Assembly: GCF_021147775.1 (NCBI RefSeq)
Contig: NZ_JAGTPK010000014.1
Coordinates: 62,001-126,000, forward strand
Direction: 5' to 3'
Length of the DNA: 64,000 bases
Source: Pseudomonas californiensis
GTDB lineage: Bacteria > Pseudomonadota > Gammaproteobacteria > Pseudomonadales > Pseudomonadaceae
The notes beneath the pieces were generated by a model. That model did no database searches. It was not told the DNA's origin and saw only the letters and a program-made list of their open reading frames with translations. The position numbers were made by a program, and so were the translations under genes. Below, in pieces: positions 59,501 to 64,000 of this stretch (positions within the stretch are counted from its first letter, which is position 1; each line of letters opens with the position of its first letter).

Positions 59501-59555
59501 CGCCCTTGAGCCACTCCAGCGCCACGTAATCGTGACGATCAGCCATGACGGCCAC
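53577..59555 (-). CDS. chpA: Chemosensory histidine kinase ChpA (multi-Hpt CheA hybrid)
   Basis: A 1992-residue hybrid kinase that controls type IV pilus twitching. Phosphotransfer domains are marked by HTLKG histidines at about residues 678, 820, 1125 and 1268. There are also a degenerate N-terminal site HQVHGSLQM (about 52) and a TLGHGAHMAEL site (about 967). The CheA core follows: dimerisation, ATPase (LEHMLRNAVDHGLES about 1575, DDGSGVDLAA, GRGVGMDVVHAEVKQLGG) and a CheW domain. A receiver spans about 1873-1990 (VVDDSVTVRK, LLDIEMPRMDGFE, YLSKPYQ). P. aeruginosa ChpA is about 2470 residues, so this one is shorter, with fewer Hpt-like modules. It lies 38 bp after pilJ. Confidence 0.93.
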   Translation of the reverse strand: MAVMADRHDYVALEWLKGEIAETLRQARLALDEYIEDSANTAAMAECLNLVHQVHGSLQMIEFYGAALLAEEIEQLVLAVQQNRVSHQVESEQLLAQAMTQLPLYLERIHSARRDLPLVVLPLLNDLRSARGESLLSETSLFAPQLVSVPALSEEELALRNTPELPNLLRKMRQTLQAALAGLMREQGVQTQLGFMAKVFARLEQLCEDAPLGPLWRIASALVETMLNGNFTNSPALRSLLKDADKELKRLAEQGVRGINQPAPEELLKSLLFYIAKSDSHAPRMLDLKDQYALDDALPGNDVVNEERARMAGPDRDAMRSVIVALCEGLVRVKERLDVFVRGDRQHVSELNALLPPLRQIADTLAVLGFGQPRKVIIDQLSVVQGLAQGQREPTDAALMDVAGALLYVESTLAGMAGNTEQDSREESRLPTTDLTQIHQLVIREARIVLQQAKDVILEGLHGDWDQQRIDPVCALLVQVRGALAMIPLARAASLLAACNEYIQEQLLVGRTRPDWVQLDSLADTITAVEYYLERMGEDHEAPGDQILDMAQQSLARLGYTPVPDTLEVPLLEEVITQDELLALDDRKALVSPTQTIAQVLASPVSAVNPPARNVPASLLPPPADEAAVDEELREVFLEETDEVLDALREYLPRWFASLNQVDHWNSAALIEVRRAFHTLKGSGRMVRALVLSELAWSVENLLNRVLEGDVLPGPYVQQLMHEALALLPLVIRDFADDAQRQRDDVDLLAARAHALANGVEVPLLGTPVAVAEPEALDPQLLDIFRQEALGHLGTLGRFLDTAEQSASPSISDSVLRALHTLKGSAHMAGVLPIAELASPLDQMVREYKANLIAIGSAELDLLRSAEPLLHKGLEQLDHAPLAPIPGARELIDAAYSLLDERLAAVLRESDNGLRIKRNPQLIASFLAEGMDIVLDAENLLRRWRQHPGERQELSALLDELTTLGHGAHMAELPQVDELCEALLDLYGAVEESSLAVSERFFDEAERAHEALINMLDQVAAGQDVDPRPECVRALNELLDQALDPSATGLVKRDGNQTLSVTELDAATRQIAEQKVHADAAALDDEIVEIFLEEAVDILDSAGQALQRWLDDQENPLPLSSLQRDLHTLKGGARMAEIAEVGDLAHELENLYEGLIDRRFSHSPELAELLLKSHDHLAVMLEQLYRHELLSDPTSLIEALIQCRSVDAVEPVHALPAERAEEVPERDTELLEIFLEEGFDIIESSGAALIRWQADPQNLLEVDNLLRDLHTLKGGARMVEIAPIGDLAHELEALYEGISTGDMHHGPVMMSLLQSGHDVLADMLDAVRTDKPLPDATLLIENIQKLASLEPEPRLPVAVAEPSQPAPVVAPVADADTERSGPEMVKVPAEQLESLVNLAGETSIFRGRIEQELLDSQVTLAEMETTIERMRDQLRRLDIETQGRILSREQVQAERLGYEEFDPLEMDRHSQLQQLSRALFESASDLMDLKETLGTRSRDAETLLAQQARVNTELQEGLMRTRMVPFERLVPRLRRVVRQVATELNKKVHFEVANADGEMDRSVLERMVAPLEHMLRNAVDHGLESTEKRLAIGKPEQGNINLELMHEGGDIVIELSDDGSGVDLAAVRRKAIKRGMIHPDAELSDHEVLPFILQAGFSTTEIITQISGRGVGMDVVHAEVKQLGGSMVIDSVPGKGTRFRIRLPFSVSVNRALMVTCGEEQYAVPLNTVDGIVRVMPNELDACYQTSPARYQYGGRSYELRYLGELLGNGQPRLMGQLQPLPVLLLHLQDQWVAVQVDALAGSREIVVKNLGAQFARVQGISGATILGDGRVVLILDLMAQIRVLQGRLQGLPFKGATATPYVEFEQARPLLVMVVDDSVTVRKVTSRLLERHGMHVLTAKDGVDAMSLLQEHTPDIMLLDIEMPRMDGFEVASHIRRDEALKDLPIIMITSRSGQKHRDRAMAVGVNEYLSKPYQENVLLESIAHWSQVNV

Positions 59556-59593
59556 CGCCTTTTACACGGTCCACACTGCTCATTTTTTGAACA

Positions 59594-61636
59594 TCATCCG
59601 ATTTTCTTCGAGGACGGCAAGGTGAAACCGGAGACCGAACGACGCATCTCGCTGGCCATTTTCGCCAGGTTGCCAATGCTCTCGGCGGTGGCCGACGTGC
59701 CCGAGGTCGTTTGCGAGGTGGTTTGCTGAATCACTGTCATGGTCTGAGAGATCTGCCCGGCAGACTCGGCCTGCTGGCGAGCCGCATCGGTGATACTTTC
59801 GATCAGTTCGGCCAGCACCCTGGACACCCCCTCGATTTCTTCCAGAGCAACACCGGCATCCTGCGCCAGCCGTGCGCCGCGCACGACTTCACTGGTGGTC
59901 TGCTCCATGGAGATGACCGCTTCGTTGGTATCGTTCTGGATAGCCCGCACCAGAGTCTCGATCTGCTTGGTGGCGGACGATGAACGCTCGGCCAGGCGCT
60001 GAACCTCGTCAGCCACCACCGCAAAGCCGCGTCCGGCGTCACCTGCCATAGACGCCTGAATGGCGGCATTGAGTGCGAGAATGTTGGTTTGGTCAGCAAT
60101 ATCGTCGATCAGGCTGACAATATCGCCAATTTCCTGCGAGGACTCGCCCAAGCGCTTGATGCGTTTGGACGTGTCCTGAATCTGCTCGCGGATGTTGTCC
60201 ATGCCATGAATGGTGTTGTGCACCACTTCGTTGCCCTTGTTGGCGATGGTCACCGAGCGCTCTGCCACCGCCGAGGACTCGGACGCGTTGGCCGAGACCT
60301 GATCGATGGACGCTGCCATGTCATTGATCGCTGTCGACGCCGCACTGATCTGCAAGGCCTGATGCTCGGAGGCTGCCGACAACTGCATGGCAGTGGCCTG
60401 GGTTTCGGTGACCGCCGACGCAACCTGTTCGGCCGTCAGGTTGATGGTCACGACCAGCTCACGCAGCTGGTCGATGGAGTAATTGATCGAGTCGGCAATC
60501 GCGCCGGTGAAGTCCTCGGTGACCGACGCAGCCACCGTCAGGTCGCCGTCCGCCAGATTTTCGATCTCGTCCAGCAGGCGCATGATCGCGGTCTGGTTAC
60601 GTTCGCTTTTCTGGGCGGTTTCGCGTAACTGGCGGTTGGTTTCGCGCACCATCACCAGACCGATCAGGATGATCGACATCAAGGCCAACAGCCCCAGCAC
60701 GTAACCGCCAACGGTGTTGACGGTACGGCGGTTGGCAAGGTTTTCCAGGCTGCTGGCCAACACGGATGTCTCGTCCAGCAAGGTTTGCGAGGTGTTGAAG
60801 ATGTTGCCGGACGCTTCACGCACCCGGTACAGCTCGGGCGACGTTTCGAGAATTTCGTCCACAGAACCCGAGACAAACTCGAACAGCTCGGCAATTTCTG
60901 CCAGTCGCGCCCGCGCATCGCGGTCCTCGACCTGCGCAATACGCATGGTCGCGTTGCCTTCCAGCATGCCATTGAGCACTCGACCAAACTGACTGGCATC
61001 GCGGCCGAACGCATCAGCGGCCTGCACAGCGGTCTCGTCCCCGGCCAACACTGTGTTGACCGAACCGAGAATGCGCTCTGCGAGCAATGCCTGCCGCTGG
61101 GCAACCACAACCTGGCCGGCAGGTGCGCGGCTCTGCAGCAGGATTTCGACGACTTTTTCGTACTCGGCCTGCAACTGCGGGATGGTTTCAGCCAGGGTGG
61201 CAGCCACCTGATGCAGCGACAGCACGGTCTGCTCGCTGGCGAGGATCACATCAGTGTTCTTGCGCAGCGCCTCCCAGTCATTCTGGACGTTGCGCAGTTC
61301 GTTGCGGATGGAGTCTGGTGCCGCAGGCAGGCTGGTCGCAGTATCACCTTTTCGGAGGTAACCCCAACGCAGATCGAAATCGTTGCGCGCATCGGCCAGC
61401 AGCTTGAACGCCTGGGGCTTGCCTGCCGCCGCTTCGGTCGCGTTCTTGGCGATTCGCTGGGACAGCACGCGCAATTCACCGGCATGCCCGATGTACTGCT
61501 TGTCGTAATTCGACTGAGTATTCAGGTAAGCGAAGTTGGCAAACAGCAACATGATGAAGACGATAAGCGCGACGAACAGCAGAATGATCTGCGTGCGGCT
61601 TTGTGCGCCTTCCAATGACTTGCCTGTATTACTCAT
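59594..61636 (-). CDS. pilJ: Twitching-motility chemoreceptor PilJ
   Basis: A 680-residue inner-membrane receptor of the Pil-Chp system. Transmembrane helix 1 lies at about 18-38 ([20 protein letters not shown]) and helix 2 at about 308-328 ([18 protein letters not shown]). Between them is a helical periplasmic region with two PilJ-type modules ([20 protein letters not shown] and [18 protein letters not shown]). HAMP and a signalling domain follow, with the tip [20 protein letters not shown] and [18 protein letters not shown]. It senses pilus/surface cues and passes them to ChpA via PilI. Next downstream is chpA; the methyltransferase gene pilK is not present. Confidence 0.94.
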   Translation of the reverse strand: MSNTGKSLEGAQSRTQIILLFVALIVFIMLLFANFAYLNTQSNYDKQYIGHAGELRVLSQRIAKNATEAAAGKPQAFKLLADARNDFDLRWGYLRKGDTATSLPAAPDSIRNELRNVQNDWEALRKNTDVILASEQTVLSLHQVAATLAETIPQLQAEYEKVVEILLQSRAPAGQVVVAQRQALLAERILGSVNTVLAGDETAVQAADAFGRDASQFGRVLNGMLEGNATMRIAQVEDRDARARLAEIAELFEFVSGSVDEILETSPELYRVREASGNIFNTSQTLLDETSVLASSLENLANRRTVNTVGGYVLGLLALMSIILIGLVMVRETNRQLRETAQKSERNQTAIMRLLDEIENLADGDLTVAASVTEDFTGAIADSINYSIDQLRELVVTINLTAEQVASAVTETQATAMQLSAASEHQALQISAASTAINDMAASIDQVSANASESSAVAERSVTIANKGNEVVHNTIHGMDNIREQIQDTSKRIKRLGESSQEIGDIVSLIDDIADQTNILALNAAIQASMAGDAGRGFAVVADEVQRLAERSSSATKQIETLVRAIQNDTNEAVISMEQTTSEVVRGARLAQDAGVALEEIEGVSRVLAELIESITDAARQQAESAGQISQTMTVIQQTTSQTTSGTSATAESIGNLAKMASEMRRSVSGFTLPSSKKIG

Positions 61637-61713
61637 TAATCAGGCCCCCGCCTGGACCAACTGCGATTCGTGAAACACAACAGGCCGCTCGCTGCCGGCA
61701 AGACCCCGCCACC

Positions 61714-62253
61714 CTAGAGCACCACATCCATGAAGTCCGAAGACTGCACCAGAGCCCACGGGCTGAATACCTGCCAGACCTGCTCGCGAATGAACTGACC
61801 GCGCAGGAAAGGCACCAGACGCTGATCGGCGACGTCTTGCGCCTCGGGCATCAGGCTCAACTGACTGAAATGTTGCATGCCGAAGACTTCATCGACCAGC
61901 AGGCCGGAGAAGCTGTCCTGATGCTCCACCACGAGAACACGTCGTTGTTTGCGCGAAGGCGACAGTTCATGACCGAAAAAAGCGCACAGGTCGATGAGTG
62001 GCAGCAGCCTGCCGCGCAAGTTGGCGACGCCAGCCACCCAAGGTTTTACGCCAGGCATGACCGCATGGCGAGGCTCATGCAGAATCTCGGCAATTTCGCC
62101 GATAGGCGCTACAAAACGCTGCTCACCCATCCGAAAACCAATACCGCCCCAATCCTGATGATGGGTTTCCTGCAACGGCAGGCCAGCGGCCAGCAAGCGG
62201 CACCGTCGGTCGATGTCCAGCAGCATCTCAAAAGCGGTACGTGGCTCGGCCAT
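61714..62253 (-). CDS. pilI: CheW-like adaptor PilI
   Basis: A 179-residue CheW-domain adaptor connecting PilJ to ChpA. CheW motifs are GIGFRMGEQRFVAPIGEIAE, VAGVANLRGRLLPLIDL and VLVVEHQDSFSGLLVDEVFG. It lies 14 bp after pilH and 77 bp before pilJ in the operon. Confidence 0.92.
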   Translation of the reverse strand: MAEPRTAFEMLLDIDRRCRLLAAGLPLQETHHQDWGGIGFRMGEQRFVAPIGEIAEILHEPRHAVMPGVKPWVAGVANLRGRLLPLIDLCAFFGHELSPSRKQRRVLVVEHQDSFSGLLVDEVFGMQHFSQLSLMPEAQDVADQRLVPFLRGQFIREQVWQVFSPWALVQSSDFMDVVL

Positions 62254-62267
62254 GAGTTATCCGGCAA

Positions 62268-62633
62268 TCAGCCGGCCAGCACCGCGTTCAGGGTTTTCAT
62301 CAGGGTTTCTTCATCGACCGGTTTGGTCAGATAATCCCGAGCGCCCTGGCGCTTGCCCCAGACCTTGTCGGTTTCCTGGTCCTTGGTGGTGATCATGATC
62401 ACCGGGATCATGTTCGTGTCAGCGTCCTTGGTCAGTTGGCGCGTAGCCTGAAAGCCGTTAAGGCCTGGCATCACGATGTCCATCAGCACGGCGTCGGGCT
62501 TTTCCTGACGGGCAAGCGCCACGCCATCGGCGCCATTCTCGGCCTTGAGCACCTCGTGGCCGTGCTTCTCCAGCATGCCCGTGAGTTTGTACATTTCAGT
62601 CGGCGAATCATCGACGATCAATATTCTAGCCAT
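62268..62633 (-). CDS. pilH: Response regulator PilH
   Basis: A 121-residue single-domain receiver (CheY-like). Acidic pocket ARILIVDDSPTEM, phospho-acceptor aspartate in VLMDIVMPGLNGFQ, threonine in VIMITTKDQE and lysine in YLTKPVD. In P. aeruginosa PilH opposes PilG and affects pilus retraction and cAMP. It lies 45 bp after pilG. Confidence 0.93.
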   Translation of the reverse strand: MARILIVDDSPTEMYKLTGMLEKHGHEVLKAENGADGVALARQEKPDAVLMDIVMPGLNGFQATRQLTKDADTNMIPVIMITTKDQETDKVWGKRQGARDYLTKPVDEETLMKTLNAVLAG

Positions 62634-62678
62634 GGTGTTCCCCGTCAGGTGGCAAGCGCGAGTCAGTCAGCGCCGGCA

Positions 62679-63089
62679 TCACGATGTATGTTGTTCTACT
62701 GCAACGAAGCCCGGCACATGGGCCTTGATCGCGCTGAGCAGCTCTTCCTTGCTGAAGGGCTTGGTCAAAAACTGATCAGAACCGACGATCCGCCCCTTCG
62801 CCTTGTCGAACAGTCCGTCCTTGGAGGACAGCATGATGACCGGCGTGGACTTGAACGCTCGATTGTTTTTGATCAGCGCACATGTCTGATAGCCATCCAG
62901 ACGCGGCATCATGATATCGACGAATATGATTCGTGGGTGGTTATCGGCAATCTTGGCCAGCGCGTCGAAACCATCTATTGCGGTGATGACTTCACACCCT
63001 GCGTTTATCAGCAGGGTTTCGGCGGTGCGGCGAATGGTCTTAGAGTCATCGATGATCATGACTTTCAGGGCTGTGGCGTGTTGTTCCAT
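62679..63089 (-). CDS. pilG: Response regulator PilG
   Basis: A 136-residue CheY-like receiver, first gene of the Pil-Chp operon. Motifs: KVMIIDDSKTIRRT, phospho-acceptor in IIFVDIMMPRLDGYQ, VIMLSSKDGLFDKA and FLTKPFSKEEL. In P. aeruginosa PilG promotes pilus extension and cAMP signalling. It is divergent from gshB across 244 bp, the same arrangement as in other Pseudomonas. Confidence 0.94.
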   Translation of the reverse strand: MEQHATALKVMIIDDSKTIRRTAETLLINAGCEVITAIDGFDALAKIADNHPRIIFVDIMMPRLDGYQTCALIKNNRAFKSTPVIMLSSKDGLFDKAKGRIVGSDQFLTKPFSKEELLSAIKAHVPGFVAVEQHTS

Positions 63090-63333
63090 GTCTGCTCTTC
63101 CATCGCCGCAGCGAATTTTTGCGTGTTCTGCAAAGCACTGGGAGCCTGATGGTATGGCTTCACTGATGCCGGGGGATACCGGACCGGATGCCGAGCCTTT
63201 TTAGCACACTCTCCAGACGCAATCCATAAAGTACACCCTAGCGCGCCTGCCCCTTGACCGGGAGCAATCAGAGCGCCACCCTGACGCCAATTTCACGGCC
63301 ACAATGGCCCTTATCGATCAGAGGATATTGCCC

Positions 63334-64000
63334 ATGAGCGTTCGCCTAGGGATTGTCATGGACCCCATTGAGCGCATCTCCTATAAAAAGGATAGCTCGC
63401 TGGCCATGCTCCTTGCCGCACAGGAACGAGGCTGGTCGCTGTTCTATATGGAACAGAAGGACCTTTACCAGAACGCGGGCCAGGCCCGCGCCCGCATGAA
63501 GCCGCTGAAAGTCTTTGCCGACCCGGCCAAATGGTTCGAATTCGAAGCTGAAGTGGACGCAGGCCTGGACGATCTGGACGTGATCCTGATGCGCAAGGAC
63601 CCGCCCTTCGACATGGAATTCGTCTACGCCACTTATTTGCTGGAGCAGGCCGAGCGTGCAGGTGTACTGGTGGTCAACAAGCCGCAGAGCTTGCGTGACT
63701 GCAATGAAAAACTGTTTGCCACACTGTTCCCGCAATGCACACCGCCAACGCTGGTCAGCCGTCGTGCCGACATCCTGCGCGAATTCGCCGAGCAGCACGG
63801 TGACGTGATCCTCAAGCCGCTGGATGGCATGGGCGGCGCGTCGATCTTCCGCCATCGTGCAGGCGACCCGAACCTCTCTGTGATCCTCGAAACCCTGACC
63901 GCTCATGGCACCCAGCAGATCATGGCGCAAGGCTATTTGCCGGCGATCAAGGATGGCGACAAACGCATCCTGATGGTCGATGGCGAGCCTGTTCCGTATT
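63334..64000 (+). CDS. gshB: Glutathione synthetase, 5' part
   Basis: GshB joins gamma-glutamylcysteine and glycine with ATP to make glutathione. The first 222 codons are present; the gene runs past the window. The start MSVRLGIVMDPIERISYKKD is typical of the proteobacterial enzyme, as are YMEQKDLYQNAGQARARM, LMRKDPPFDMEFVYATYLLE, VVNKPQSLRDCNEKLF and the ATP-grasp segment VILKPLDGMGGASIFRH. GAGGA precedes the ATG. Confidence 0.95.
   Translation, partial: MSVRLGIVMDPIERISYKKDSSLAMLLAAQERGWSLFYMEQKDLYQNAGQARARMKPLKVFADPAKWFEFEAEVDAGLDDLDVILMRKDPPFDMEFVYATYLLEQAERAGVLVVNKPQSLRDCNEKLFATLFPQCTPPTLVSRRADILREFAEQHGDVILKPLDGMGGASIFRHRAGDPNLSVILETLTAHGTQQIMAQGYLPAIKDGDKRILMVDGEPVPY

Overview
The window reads as chromosomal DNA of a fluorescent Pseudomonas, most probably the P. 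syringae group. The basis is family-level protein resemblance (GbdR, ChoXWV, BetIBA, trifunctional PutA, PilG-ChpA), high-GC coding on both strands, REP-like palindromes with a TCGCGAAGG core, and the flagellar and twitching chemotaxis content. There is no tRNA, rRNA, CRISPR array, insertion sequence or prophage. Almost all of it is dense core genome; one block looks accessory.

Layout. 1-5.9 kb: 3' end of an EAL phosphodiesterase, msrA, rlmJ, a small hypothetical gene, the zapA pair and a chemoreceptor with a sigma-28 type promoter. 6-15.4 kb: a complete choline module, with the AraC-family regulator gbdR facing the transporter choXWV and then betI-betB-betA, which turns choline into the osmoprotectant glycine betaine. 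15.7-19.9 kb: a tightly packed TldD-like/TldE-like/MFS exporter operon. 20-25.7 kb: dbpA, a BaiN-type flavoprotein, yccS and an orphan periplasmic binding protein. 26-32.6 kb: a MarR regulator with an FAD monooxygenase, an ElaA-type acetyltransferase, a YgjP-like metallopeptidase with a small winged-helix protein, a REC-PAS-GGDEF-EAL protein and a PL7 alginate lyase. 32.7-38.6 kb: divergent putP and putA with a cluster of GTTGCA operators between them. 39-40.9 kb: a large acyl-CoA dehydrogenase.

40.9-46.1 kb holds the most interesting block: two tandem paralogous proteins of 854 and 869 residues. Each has a toxin-like N-terminal region, a central hydrophobic helical hairpin and a C-terminal domain with the R / T-S-F / E-x-E signature of arginine-type mono-ADP-ribosyltransferases. 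Neither has a Sec signal, an adjacent immunity gene, or a recognisable hrp box. They are the best candidate for an undescribed toxin or effector system here.

46.4-53.1 kb: osmotic and ion homeostasis (NhaP2-type K+/H+ antiporter, MscK-type channel) and the pseudokinase AMPylase SelO. 53.1-63.1 kb: the twitching-motility chemosensory operon pilG-pilH-pilI-pilJ-chpA-chpC, which lacks the pilK and chpB genes found in P. aeruginosa. The window ends inside gshB.

Non-coding structure not explained by genes includes: a dispersed repeat of about 140-150 bp in opposite orientation at 28.4 and 38.8 kb, bracketing the put region; a palindromic element downstream of msrA that shares a 30-bp arm with a sequence downstream of choV; and a 21-bp-period tandem repeat upstream of choX that fits an AraC-family operator.
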